Assembly (NCBI GenBank): GCA_933228675.1
Contig: OW121740.1
Span: 155,049,273 to 155,113,272 of the forward strand
Direction of reading: 5' to 3'
DNA from: Stomorhina lunata
Lineage: Eukaryota > Arthropoda > Insecta > Diptera > Rhiniidae
DNA length: 64,000 nt
Each line of letters begins with the position of its first letter. Within the stretch, counting starts at the first letter, position 1. The position numbers and the translations under genes are program-made. This document shows positions 35,266-47,901 of this stretch, in pieces. The notes under the pieces were generated by a model. That model did no database searches, was not told where the DNA came from, and saw only the letters and a program-made list of their open reading frames with translations.

Positions 35266-36868
35266 TTATTTTATGAACCCGTAACAACAATTCTTTTAGT
35301 ATAAAGTATAAAGTCAAATGTGTTATTTAAAGATGTAAATGTATGTGTTTTCGTGTAAAATTAATAGGATTAAATATTAAAAATACTTAAGTGTTCGTGT
35401 GCATGAGCTATACGTATAACAAATATCCCACAAAAATTATATAGTAACAATAAAAAAATCTAATTTGCATAAATTCTTTAAAAAAAATATACACACAGTA
35501 ATAAATACATCCATCCTCCTTCGTTTTGTCTGGCCAAAAAATATATTAATCAAAATCATGCAGCAGAATTTGCAAGGAAAAAAATCGTAAAAAATTAACA
35601 CCTTATGGCTGTCTGGAGGGGAAAATTACATCGTAAAACTTTTGGCTGAAAATTGAGAAATAATACAAGTAACTTTTAACCAGCAGCTGTTGGCATGCGG
35701 TGCCAGGGAATACAGTGAAAGAAATTTTTGTGCAATGTGTTTATTGAAAAAAAATATAGTAATTTTTACTGTAATTAAAAATGTACAAAAAAGATTGAAA
35801 TAATTTAATGTCTATATAGATTTTTGGCTTATATTATGTCCCTTTTTATAATATAATTAGATATAGCCTTTTTTCTATATATACATTTTCTTACTATCTT
35901 AATATTTTCAGTATTTCTGCGATCTTGTTGCTGTAATCTCGAATGCCACAACTGGCAACACAATCCATTTTTCAAAGTAATTTTCCATATGCATTTGAAT
36001 ATGAGTATTTGCTCATGCCAGCTTCATGACTGAATGACTTCATGAATGAACAAGGAATTACCAAAACATACACTCGCATTCACAATGATTATATACATAC
36101 ATGAACATTCATATCTCTGTAATTAAAGCGAAAAGTAAGGGGTTTCAAAAAAAATAATCTTTTCAGCAAAACTAAAAAAATTCAAATTTTTAAGATAAAT
36201 ATGACATTTTCCTCAGTCTTTTAAAGTTAAGTAATATCTTGGAAATACTGCCTGCTTTGGAAGAGGGATAGAAGATCATTGAAAGGTAGTAAAAACTGTA
36301 ATTGTACATCGATTGCACATATAAGAACAGTCGAGAAGCGCCATCTATTGTTATGTACGCAAATATTTAAGTTTTTTGTTCAACAGTCAATTTTATTTAT
36401 TTTACATCGACAGCGTGTTATTGCTGGACGGATTACAGCCGATTGAAGATGCTGTGGTGATTAATAATTTTTATATAAATTGATAATTTCAGCTGGGCTA
36501 TAAATTTAAACCAGACAGAATATAATAATTCAAATTCTGTCTGGGTTCGAGTCCCAAATAGTCTATGTGCTAGCCAACTAAGCCCCAGCACCCAACAATC
36601 ATATTATATGATCGGTCAATCTATCTATATCACAATTTTAATTTTCCTTATTTTCTTAGCATGTCGGGATCCCCTTATACTTCTGCACTTTAACACGCAC
36701 GTGTTGATTTTTTACATGCAAAATCATAAGAGTGTAAATAGTGGAAATATTTAAAAGAAAATTCCTTTGGCAATGCCATATGAGGGTGTTAACCAAATTA
36801 TGCGAGCAAAAAAATTTACACCTTCGATTGGAATTTTGCAGTAAAGCAGGTGCATTAATGCAATGTAT
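35266..36868. other. Unique intron-like sequence with a tRNA-like patch
   Basis: Mostly unremarkable. At 36511-36543 an 11-bp inverted pair (CCAGACAGAAT and ATTCTGTCTGG) forms a hairpin. It is followed at once by GGGTTCGAGTCCC, a good match to a tRNA B box, and by sequence whose complement (GGGGCTTAGTTGGCTAGCAC) resembles a tRNA A box. The two boxes are on opposite strands, so this is not a tRNA gene. Confidence 0.45.
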
Positions 36869-37021
36869 TAGGGTGGCTTTAAAATTCTTAAAAAAAATAT
36901 TATATAAAAATAAATAAATTTTCCAAATTTTGATATTGAAATGAATTTATTTGTAAACAATTTTAGGGTAATTGCTTTAAAACTAATTTTTTTCAAATAT
37001 TTTTCAAGCCTAACTACCCTA
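36869..37021. mobile_element. Possible ~150-bp MITE with TAGGGTRG ends
   Basis: The left end is TAGGGTGGCTTTAAAA. The right end, read on the other strand, is TAGGGTAGTTAGGCTTGAAA, which matches after a 3-base insertion. No clear TSD was seen. Similar TAGGG(T)GGCC sequences at 50968 and 62036 suggest a dispersed family. Confidence 0.35.
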
Positions 37022-37429
37022 ATGATATTCACTCTTTCTTATGCCATAATTCCCCATATTATTTTGCCACAAGACAGTCATATTTAATTAATCCGAATAA
37101 AAATAATAACAAATATTACAATAATAATGAAGAAGACGATATAAAATCTTCAATTTTTAACTTTCCCGTCAACAACAGATTCATTACTTTGAGGACTTTA
37201 ATGGGGTTTTACTTTTGAATTTCGCTGCTTCATTTTTAATGCATAAATTTTATAGGGATAATTTTGGTTTTATAGATATATTTTTATTACATGCAATATT
37301 TTTTATTTATTATTAAGATATTGGCTTGATTTAAGGTTAAATTGCACGAAAATGTGGAAATTAATTCCTAAAGGCTTTAGTTAAATAGACATTATAGGTA
37401 ATTAAAACATAAATTTCGAATTAAATCCA
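37022..37429. other. Short unique spacer
   Basis: AT-rich sequence with no feature that I can support. Confidence 0.4.
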
Positions 37430-39270
37430 TCTCTTATCAAAATTTCTATAAAAAATGTTTTTTATAAAAATTTATACATAAAATTTCTCCTTATGAAAAT
37501 TTAAAAAAAAAAAATTTCCTTCTAAATATTTTTATTGAATGTTTTTATTTAGAAAAATTTCTTTAAACATTTTTTCTTTTAAAAATTTCTATAGAAAATT
37601 GTTCCTTATAAAAATTTCTATAGAAAATTTTTTGTTATAAAAATTTATAGAAAAAATTTTTTTCTTATAAAATTTTTCACTATAAAGAAAATTTTTTCTT
37701 CTAACAATTTCTATTAAAAACTTTTATTTAGAAAAATTTTTATAAAAATTGTTTTCTTATAGGAAAAACGAAATTCTACGAAAAATTTTTAATTATAAAA
37801 ACTCCTATAGAAAATTTTTCCTTATAGAATTTTTATAGAAAATTTTTCCTTATACAAATTCTTATAGAAAATTTTTCCTTATAAAAATTCCTATAGAAAA
37901 TTTTTTTTATAAAAATTGTTTATATAAATTTTTTTCTTATTTAAAATTAAATTTCTATAGATAATTTTTTATATAAAAATTTGTATAAAAAATTTTTTCT
38001 TAAAAAAAATTCTATAGAAAATTTTTCGTTATAAAAATTTCTGTAGAAAATTTTTTCTTATAAAAAATTTTTATAGAAAATTTTTCCTTAGAAAAATTTT
38101 CATTATACAAATTTATATAGAAAATTTTTCCTTGTAAAAATTTATATAGAACATTTTTTCTTTTAGAAATTTCTATAGACAATTTTTCCCTTTACAAATT
38201 TATATATCAAATTTTTACTAATAAAAATTTATTTATTTCTTTAGAAAATTTTTCATCATAAAAATTTCTACAAAAAATTTTAATTATAAAAATTCTTATA
38301 GAATTTTTATAAAAAAAACTATCTTTATAAAATTTTTATAGAAAATTTTTCCTTATAAAAATTCCTGTAGAAATTTTTTTTTATAAAAAAATTTCAATAG
38401 AAATTTTTCATATAAAAATTTCTATAGAAATTTTTCATATAAAAATTTCTATAGAAAATTTTTCAAATAAAAATTGCTTTACGCATTTTTATAAGAAAAA
38501 ATTTTTTATAGAAATTTTTTTAAGAAAAAATTTTTTATAGAAATTTTTCTAAGGAAAAATTTTTTTTAGAAATTTTTATTTGAAAAATGTTCAATAGAAA
38601 TTTTTATATGAAAAATGTCTATAGACATTTTTATATGTAAAGTTTTCTATATAACTTTTTCCTTAGAAAAATTTCTATAGAAATCTTTGCTTATACAAAT
38701 TTCTATTTCTTATAACAATTTTTATTGAAAATGTTTCGATACAAAAATTTTTGTAGAAAATTTTTCGTTATTAAAATTTATATTGAAATTTTTTTTTATA
38801 AAAATTTCTATAAAAAATGTTACTGGTAAAAAAATTTAAAGAAAATTTAACTGATACAAATTTTATTAGAAAATTTTTCTTTGTACAAATTTTTATAGAA
38901 AATTATTCCATATAAAAATTTCTCTAGAGATTTTTATTTGCAAAAATTTCTAGAAAAAAAAATTATTCCTTAAAAAATTTTCTATAGAATATTTGTACTT
39001 CAATAGAAACTTTTTTCTTATAAATATTTTTGTAGAAAAGTTCTCCTTAGATAAATATGTTCTTATAAAAATTTTTGTAGAAAATTGTTCCTTATAAATA
39101 TTTTTTCTTATTAAAATTTCTTTAGAAAATTTTGATTTATAAAAATTTTTATAGAACATTTTTTCTTATAAAAATTTCTAAAGAAAATTTTTTTTTATAC
39201 AAATTTCTATAGAAAATTTCTTTTTATAAAAATTTCTATAGAAAATTTTTCTTTATATATAGAAAAAGAG
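37430..39270. repeat. AT satellite array 6, ~28-29-bp unit
   Basis: Tandem units of the type TTATAAAAATTTCTATAGAAAATTTTTCC, many diverged. The form is close to the reverse complement of unit types seen in arrays 1 and 4. The 69-codon minus-strand frame at 38950-39159 is a translated repeat. Confidence 0.9.
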
Positions 39271-40440
39271 AGAAAGCAATTTAAGGAAATATGTGAGATC
39301 ACTAAAAATAATTATTTTTAAAATTCGTAATAAAACTTGATTTTTTTTTAAATTTTCATATGGAAAAATAAAAGTAAGATTTTCTTAGAAACTACAAGAA
39401 AAATTAACGGAAAAATCTTTGATCACAATAAAAATTTTATAATTCTTAATAAAATTTCTAAAGAAAATTGTTTCTTATGAAATTTTTTTCTTATAAAAAT
39501 TTTTTACTTATAAAAATTTCCATAGAAAATTTTTATAGAAATTTTTTTTATAAAACTAGAGATAGAGCAATTTAAGGAAAAATCTGAGATCTGATAATTA
39601 TTTTTAAAATTCGTAATCAAACAAAGTTTTATATGGAAACATAAAAGAACGATTTTCTTGGAAACTACAAGAAAAATTAAAGGAAAAGTCTGTGATCACA
39701 ATAAAAATGTTAAAATTGTTAATAAAACTTGATTTTTTTTAATTTTTTCGTCGAAATATAAAGTATGATTTTCTTAAAAACTACAAGTGATAGAGCAATC
39801 TAAGGCGAAATCTGTGATCACAAAAATTGAAAATTTTGGGCAAAATCAAAGATCATCAAAAATTCGTAATAAAACTTATTTTTTTTTTTAATTTTTACAT
39901 GGAAACATAAAAGTCGATTTTCTAGCAAACTACAGGAGATAGAACAGTTTAAGTCTGTGTAGAAAATTTCTAAAGAAAATTGTTCCTTGCAAACATTTTT
40001 TCTTATAAAAATTTTTACTTATAAAAATTTCTATAGAAAATTTTTATAGAAATTTTTTTTATAAAAATTTCTTTCAAAACTAGAGATAGAGCAATTTAAG
40101 GAAAAATCTGAGATCGGATAATTATTTTTAAAATTAGTAATCAAACTTGATTTGTTTTTATATGGAAACATAAAAGAACAATTTTCTTGGAAACTATAAG
40201 AGAAATGAAGGGAAAAATCTGTGATTAAAAAAATTTCAAAATTCTTAATAAAACTAGATTTTTTTTAAATTTTTACATTGAAATATAAAAATCCGATTTT
40301 CTTAAAAACTACAATAGCAATTTAAGGCGACATCTGTGATAACAAAAATTTTAGGCAAAATCTAAAATCACTAAAAATTCGTAATAGAACTTAATTTTTT
40401 CAAAATTTTTATATGATAATATTAAATTCGTTTAAATCTA
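39271..40440. repeat. Complex tandem repeat with ~180- and ~535-bp periods
   Basis: Repeated segments share GATAGAGCAATTTAAGG, ATCTGAGATC or CTGTGATCACA, ATTATTTTTAAAATTCGTAA, AACTTGATTTTTTTT and TTTTCTTAGAAACTACAAG. The section around 39455-39700 (AATTTCTAAAGAAAATTGTT onward) recurs around 39965-40240 in the same order. Array 6 units are mixed in, so this looks like a satellite edge captured and duplicated together with its flank. Confidence 0.75.
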
Positions 40441-41018
40441 TTTTCTGTTTTGATCAGAAATGGATAAAACAATTTAAAATTTCCATGACATATAAAATTA
40501 ATAGTTTAACTAAAATGTAGTCTGGACTTGTGACCAGTATTATTAGCAAACGAGGACGGATGGGTATTTGTCAAGATTAGCAAATACTAATATGAAAGGA
40601 AATTATAATACCAATTAAATTTTAGTCAAACTTATAAGACTTTTGATAAAAAGAGTTTATAAGTCATCAATATTTTGTGTACATATATTAAATTTTCTGT
40701 ATAATTCCTGCCCTGCAACTGGGGAATATTTTGGTGCATAACAGTTTTGGTCCGTATTACTTTCGTAAATATAAGCCCGTCGAAAAGATTTTTACACATT
40801 CGAAAACTACTTAAAACAGAAAGAAAAATATGATTACTGCACTACTCTATCTCTAATAGCTTAGGAGATATTTGACGGAATGTCGCTTACGACTATTTAA
40901 ATCTAAGTCATCGAAAAAAGATTTTTTAAATTTAAATGGTTATATAGAAAAAATCGATTTGATATAAAAAATTCATAATCAAAGTATAAACATTTTACTT
41001 AAAAATTATTATATATTG
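40441..41018. other. Unique sequence outside the palindrome
   Basis: AT-rich but not tandemly repeated. No gene was recognised. Confidence 0.4.
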
Positions 41019-41874
41019 TCGGCCTATACCTAAAATGGCTTATCTGCAGATTTTAGAAATTGGGATTTTTATACCATATGATTCCGTATGACGAACTTTA
41101 CCTAAAGTGTGAATTTTTCATCAAAATGTTAATTTATTAGCGACTTATTCACTCTACATTGTTTTTACAAAATAGTCATAGAAGTTGTAAACTAAAAATC
41201 TGTAAAAAGGTAAAATTATTAAAACTTTTTTTTACTTTTCTGATGAGTGGTAATACGCTAAATTCAAATGTGCTTTTAAAATTCTTCTATCTTCACACTG
41301 TTCAACAGAAAATGCGCAAAAATGCAGTGTTTTTAGGCTATTCACTGCGCATAAGCTTCAAAAAAATACATAATATAACTCTTAACAATAAGAAGATATC
41401 TTCCTTCAAGTAGGAAAGACGAAAAATTATAAAATCTTTTAACTTTTATAAATTCACTTTTTCAAAAAATAAATTATTACCAATAAAATGTAATAAACGT
41501 CGTATATAGTACAATTTATATACATAAAAGTGTCCCAAATCATGAGTGAGTATTGTGTAATCGGAATTACAAAAATTTCTTAAATTATGTTATGCAATCC
41601 ACTTTCCTACAAATTTACTATGAACAAAATGTTTTATCGACACATTTTAAAATTTTATATAAAAATGTTCGAAGACAAAACGGCTGACCTACCGTAAAAA
41701 CGCGAATATGGGATTTTATTTGATAAGTTTTATTTCAGGAAATGAGAAGGAGTCTACCAATCATATTATAAACGACCACTTTGTTAAAAACTTACTAATA
41801 AGAGAATTAAAGAGTTTTGTGCTTCTCCTGAAAAATCAGTATTTTGCAGATAAGCCATTTTAGATATTGGCCGA
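41019..41874. repeat. 856-bp segment bounded by a 30-bp inverted repeat
   Basis: The first 30 and last 30 bases are inverted copies with two mismatches. The shared core is CTAAAATGGCTTATCTGCA on one arm and its complement on the other, next to TCGGCC/GGCCGA. It could be a small transposon, but no TSD is evident. An 84-codon frame (41159-41413) lies inside; it is K/F/L-rich and not recognisable. Confidence 0.55.
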
Positions 41875-42119
41875 CGATATAAACATTAACCTTTAAAGTT
41901 GTTAGGATTACAATACATTTAAAGTTATTATAGCTTTTAATGGGTAATTATTAACTTACCTTTTGAAAAGTTGTATTTCCGTTAATGAGTTAATTTGAAT
42001 TTAATACCAGATTTTCAACACTTTTTCAATATTATATTATTAATGTACGCATATTGATACACTTTATTTCATTTACTTTTAAATTATAAAAAAACACTTT
42101 TAATAACTTTTTTTTATTT

Positions 42120-43200
42120 TTTCCTGAGCTTTTTTTCTAAAGATTACAAACACAAACTAAAGCTTCAATTTAAGCTTTTTTTTACTCTGCTTTTACTTTA
42201 ATTTTTTGCTTTTTATTACCAAAAAACTGAAACACTAAAAGTTAGCTCCAATGCAACAACAACAACAAAAAACAAAAAATGGATAGACAAAGCAAAAACA
42301 ATATTGACTGGCTTAAAACTTGCATAAATTTTTTACAAACATTAACAAACATTTTTATATATTTACAATTAAACTTTTTACAAATTTTTTTCACACTCTT
42401 GTTAATTTACACTTTTGTTATAAATTTATATAAAAATTTAAAAAATTTTCATCACTTTTTTGATATCAAAACTTTAAATTTCTTCAGCCATTTCTATTAA
42501 TGAACCGAATCGTGTAAAAATTGCGCGTAAACTGATATTTTAAGAGCAAAACTTGTAAGTGAAATTGCAATAAGAGAATGCATAAGTTGAAACAAAAGAG
42601 CTATGCGTAATGAGATTAGCACTTTGCTTTGATTTAAAGATAATGGAAATATAAGGAAGAGGAAACTGACAAAGAGGAAGAGGAAATTGACCAAAAAATT
42701 GAAACACTAAAACTATGCTCAAATGGAACAACAAAAAAAAAACGAAAAGTAGATACACAAAGAAAAAACAATGACCGGCTTCAAAATTTCATACATTTTT
42801 TTAAAACTATATCAAGTTTATCAACATATTTCTAATATTTACATTAAACTTTTTAACAATTTTTTTTCACACTCATATTAATTAACACTTTTATTATAAA
42901 TTTATGCAAAAATTTAAGAATTTCCATTACTAAATATTTTCATATGAAAACTTTAAATTTCTTCAGACATTTCAATCAAAGAAACGAACAGTGTGAAAAT
43001 TGCGCGTAAACTGAATTTTGAGTTAGCGAAAACTGTAAATGCAATTGCAATAAGAGAATGAAAATATTAAAACTAAAGAGCAATGCGTAAAGAGATTAGT
43101 TAAATGCAATTTGCTTTTATTTAAAAATTAGTCTTAATGTTAGGAAGAGGAAACTGACAGAGGAAGTTGAAAAATTCTTAAACATCGAAGATAAAAAAAT
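42120..43200 (-). repeat. Two ~0.5-kb tandem units, inverted orientation
   Basis: The anchors read GAACCGAATCGTGTAAAAAT near 42500 and GAAACGAACAGTGTGAAAAT near 42981, each followed by TTGCGCGTAAACTGA, then GCAATAAGAGAATG and ATGCGTAA-GAGATTAG. Both are reverse complements of the unit found six times at 45.1-49.6 kb. The overlapping frames in this segment have no domain. Confidence 0.85.
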
Positions 43201-43599
43201 GATTAGATATATATGATCCTAAAACTACGAATGTTCCTAATAAAATAGGAATTTTTTTAAACCCATAAAAAGTGATTTCATTAAAAATTAAGTAAATGGA
43301 GTAAAAATACCTTATTTTATATTTAAGTCATTTCCGCCAATGCACCTTATATGGAAGTGGGGTAAAATATTTCTACTTAATATAAAAATATATAATATAA
43401 ATATAATGTTACCAAATGTAAAAATGCACCGATTTTGTCCAATTTTACAAAAAATCAACATATCTTACTCATATTTCATTAAGATAAAAGATAATTTGAG
43501 GCTTGGAGGAACCAAAACTATATTTTGGGAAGAAAATTGATTGGAAACTATTGATTAAAGCTATTTTGGATATTTAAATATTTCAAAAATTAACTTATA

Positions 43600-45020
43600 T
43601 CGCAAATTTTTCGAAAATTTACTATTTATAGGAAATTTTTCAAAAATTTCATACTTGTGGGAAATTTTTCAAAAATTTCATACTTGTGGGAAATTTTTAA
43701 AAAATTTACCATTTATAGAAAATTTTTCAAAAATTTAATAATTATGGGAAATTTTTTTAAATTTTACTTTTTATACAAAATTTTTCGAAAATTTACTATT
43801 AAATAATAGGAAATTTTTTAAAAATTTACTATTTATTGGGAATTTTTCGAGAATTTACTATTTATAGAAAATTTTTCAAAAATTTTATTTTGTAGGAAAT
43901 TTTTCGAAAATTTACTATTTACAGGAAATTTTTCGAAAATTTACTATTTAAAAGAAATTTTTCAAATATTTATTAATTAAAAGAATTTTTTTTTTCAATA
44001 TAATTCTTAAAGGAAATTTTTCAAAAATTTACTATTTATAGGAAACTTTTAGAAAATTTAATATTTGTAGAAAATTTTTCGAAAATTTACTGCTTAAAGG
44101 AAATTTTTCAAAAATTTAGGAAATTTTTCGAAATATTTATAGAAAATTTTTCGAAAATTTTTTATTCATAGGAAATTTTTAAAAATTTACTATTTATTGA
44201 AAATTTTAGAAAATTTACTATTTATTGAAAACTTAATATATGTAGGAAATTTTTCAAAAATTTACTATTTATAGGAAATTTTTCGAAAATTTTTGAAAAA
44301 TTTCCTATAAATAAAAAATTTTCTATATAAAGTAAATTTTCAAAAAATTTTCTATAATTATTAAAATTTTTAAAAAATATCCTATAAATAGCAAATTTTC
44401 AAAAAATTTCTTAATTATTTCTATAATTATTAAAATTTTTAAAAAATATCCTATAAATAGTAAATTTTCGAAAAATTTCTTACATATATTAAATTTAAGC
44501 AAAATTTCCTATAAAAAGTGATTTATTGAAATTTTTTTTTAATAAATAGTAAATTGTTTAAAAATATATAAATAGTAAATTTTCGAAAAATTTCTTATAA
44601 ATAGTAAATTTTCGAAAAATTTCCTACAAATATTGAATAGTTGAAAACTTTTCTATTAATAGAAAATTTTCTTAAAATTTTCAATAAATAGTAATTTTTT
44701 AAAAAATTTCCTGTAAATAATAAAATTTCGAAGAATCTTCTAAAAAAAGTAAATTTTCAAAAAAATTTCCTATAATTATTAAATTTTTCAATATACATGA
44801 ATAGTAAATTTTCAAAAAATTTTGTATAAATAGTATATTTTCCAAAAAAATTCTATAAAGACTAAGTTTTCGAAAAATTTTCTATAAATAGTATATTTTT
44901 GAAAATTTTCCTATAAATAGTAAATGTTCGAAAATTTTACTATTTATAGATAATTATTCTAAAATGTAATAATTTTAGGAAATATTATGAAAATTTACTT
45001 TTTAAAGAAAATTTTGTTTT
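43600..45020. repeat. AT satellite array 7, inverted about 44.29 kb
   Basis: To ~44.29 kb units read AGGAAATTTTTCAAAAATTTACTATTTAT. Beyond it they read AAATAGTAAATTTTCAAAAAATTTCCTAT, the complement. The turn is at GGAAATTTTTCGAAAATTTT followed by TGAAAAATTTCC (44274-44305). The unit is about 28-29 bp and resembles array 3. Confidence 0.9.
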
Positions 45021-45604
45021 AAAATTTCGATCGTATTGTTTTGAAACGTAACCTCGACGCAAAGTGAGGTATTGGTGTAGTAGTCACTATATAATTTGAC
45101 AATTACCTCTTCCTCTCTGTCAGCTTATTCTTCCAACAATTCCCTTTTCATCAAATTAGAGCAAATTCTTATTACCTGATCTATTTACTCATTGCTTTTT
45201 TGTTTTTTTGAACTCTCTTATGCAATTGCATTTAAAGTTTTCCCTCTTCCACTATTCAGTTTAGGCGCATATTTTTACGGTTCGGTTCTTTAATAGAAAT
45301 GTTTGAAGAAATTTATAGTTTTCATATGAAAAAAGTGATGGAAATTTCATAATTTTTACAGAAATTTATAATGAAAGTGATAATTAATTAGAGTGTGAAA
45401 AAAAATTTGTTAAAAAGCTTATTGTAAATGTAAGAAAAATGTTAATAAATTTTTGTAATTTTTAATCCGTCATTATTTTGGTTTGTGTATCTATTTTTAT
45501 TTTTTTGTTGTTGTTGCATTTGCGCATAGTTTTAGTGTTTCAGAGTTTTGGTAACAAAAAGTAAAAAAAAAGCTGAGTAAGAGAGCTCAAATTGATGCTT
45601 TAGT

Positions 45605-46250
45605 TCAGGCGCGACCACCGCGAAGCAAGTGCTTGCCAGAAGTTTTCTTATTCTCATTTATTTAGTCGTCATTCAACCTTTGACGGATGCACACGCGTGG
45701 AGGCTGTTATAAGTTTTGTTAATTTTTTTGTATTTTTTGTTATTGTTTTTTTCAGATACACTGCGAGATTGAATGTTAGAATAATTATTTTTACGCTAAA
45801 CATTCAATCGTTTTTATAGAAAATATTTGATTTTTTTTAGTAAAAAAAAACGTTTATATTTTCTTTATAGAAAAATAAACTTAAATTTTTTTCTATGTAA
45901 AAGCACGTTTTTTAAAGAAAAAAAAACGTTTTTATAGAAGTTTTTCTATAGAAAAAGTAAGTTTTTCTATAGAAAAAGTAAGTTTTTCTATAGAAAAAGT
46001 AAGTTTTTCTATAGAAAAAGTAAGTTTTTCTATAGAAAATGTAAGTTTTTCTATAGAAAAAGTAAGTTCTTTAAATTGTATTTATAAAAAAATATACTAT
46101 GCTGAATATACATTTCTAAAAAGTAATGTTTTCTTTATAGAAGCAAAAGAAAATCATTTTTGTTTACATAAAAACAACAAAAAAAAAGATCAATACTTCT
46201 CCGCATGTTCATTTCACGCTGGTTCAGCGGTAACTGAAATAAAATAGAAA
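45605..46250. other. Foreign insertion within one tandem unit
   Basis: Relative to the other units, ~0.65 kb of extra sequence begins CAGGCGCGACCACCGCG and ends near TTCAGCGGTAACTG. It is locally more GC-rich at the left. It carries an 11-bp inverted pair (GATTGAATGTT and AACATTCAATC, 45771-45811) and a 21-bp minisatellite. The CAGCGGTAAC at its right resembles the right end of the hAT-like element at 5133-5142. I could not find a matching TSD, so a transposon call is not secure. Confidence 0.4.
45941..46068. repeat. 21-bp minisatellite (TTTTTCTATAGAAAAAGTAAG)n, six copies
   Basis: Near-perfect tandem copies of TTTTTCTATAGAAAAAGTAA plus G. The core is the same CTATAG flanked by A/T tracts found in the longer satellites, so it appears to be a related but shorter unit. 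Confidence 0.92.
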
Positions 46251-47901
46251 TAAACAACCAAATTTATGTCAATTCTTGCTTCTGCCTGTGTATCCTCTCT
46301 TTCGCTCACAAATACAATCACATTCCTCTCTTTGGTCATCCCTGTTTTAAATCAAAGAAAATTGCATATAACTAATCTCTTTACGCATTGCTCTTTTATT
46401 TCAACTTTTGCAATCTCTTATTGCAATTGCGTTTACAGTTTTCGTTCTTCTAAAATTCAGTTTAAGCGCAATTTTCACACGGTTCGGTTCTTTAATAGAA
46501 ATGTCGGAAGAAATTTATAGCTTTCATATGAAAAAAGTGATGGAAATTTAAAAATTTTTACATGAATTTATAATAAAAGTGATAGTTGATAAGAGTGTGA
46601 AAAAATTTTGTTAAAAATTTTATTGTAAATATAAGAAAAAAGTTGATAAAGTTTTGTTAAAAATCTATGAAATTTTGAAGCCGGTCATTGTTTTTGCTTT
46701 GTGTGTCTGTTTTTCGATTTTTGTTGTTGTTGTTGGATTTGAGCATAGTTTTAGTGTTTCAGCTTTTTGGCAATAAAAAGCAAAAAATTATATCAGTGGA
46801 AAAGAGCTTAAATTGATGCATTAGTTTGTATTTATCAATTTCCTCTTCCTCTTTATCAGTTTCCTTTTCCTTACATTTACCATATCTTTAAATCAGAGCA
46901 AATTGCAAATAACAAATCTCTTGACGCATTGCTCTTTTGTTTCAACTTTTGCATTCTCTTATTGCAATTGCATTTATAGTTTACGCTCAGTCAAATATTC
47001 AGTTTACGCGCAATTTTCACACGGTTCGGTTCTTTAATAGGAATGTCGAAAGAAATTTACAGTTTTCATATGTAAACAGTGATGGAAATTTCAAAATTTT
47101 TACATAAATATATAACGAAAGTATTAATTAATAAGAGTGTGTAAAAATGTTGTTAAAAATTTTATTGTAAATGTATGAAAAAAGTTGATAAAGTTTTGTA
47201 AAAAAAAGCATGCAATTTTGATGCCGGTCATTGTTTTTGCTTTTGTATCTATATTTCGTTTTTTGTTGTTGTTGCATTTGAGCATAGTTTTAGTGTTTCA
47301 ATTTTTTTGGTAATAAATAGCAAAAAAATTAAAGAAGAGTAAAAGAGCTTTAGTTTGTGTTTGTAAGCTACAATTTGTCAATTTCCTCTTCCTCTTTATC
47401 AGTTTCCTTTTCCTTATATTTAAATCAGAGCAAATGGCAAATAACTAATCTCTTTACGCATTACTCTTTTGTTTTTACTTTTGCATTCTCTTATTGTAAT
47501 TGCATTTACAGTTTTCGTTCTCCCAAAATTCAGTTTACGCGCAATTTTTTCACGGTTCGGTTCTATAATAGAAATGTCTAAAGAGATTTAAGTTTTTATA
47601 TAAAAATAGTTGTGACAATTCCAAAATTTTAACATAAACTTGTAACAAATGTGTTAATTAATATGAGTGTGAAAAAATTTTGTTAAAAAGTTTATTGTAA
47701 ACATAAAAAAATTTTGACAAATTTTTTCAAAAAATTTATGTAATTTTTAATCCGTCATTATTTTTTGTTTGTGTATCTATTTAACATTTTTTTGTTGTTG
47801 TTGCATTTGCGCATATTTTTAGTGTTTTAGTTTTTTGGTAATAAAAAGGTAAAAAAACAGAGTAAAAGAGCTCAAATTTATGCTTTAGTTTGTATTTGTA
47901 A

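Noticed and set aside
36541..36600. tRNA gene at the GGGTTCGAGTCCC site
   Set aside because: The A-box-like and B-box-like sequences lie on opposite strands and no acceptor stem can be formed.
41159..41413. 84-codon frame inside the segment bounded by the 30-bp inverted repeat
   Set aside because: Could in principle be a small transposon gene, but it is K/F/L-rich with no motif and is compatible with chance in AT-rich DNA.
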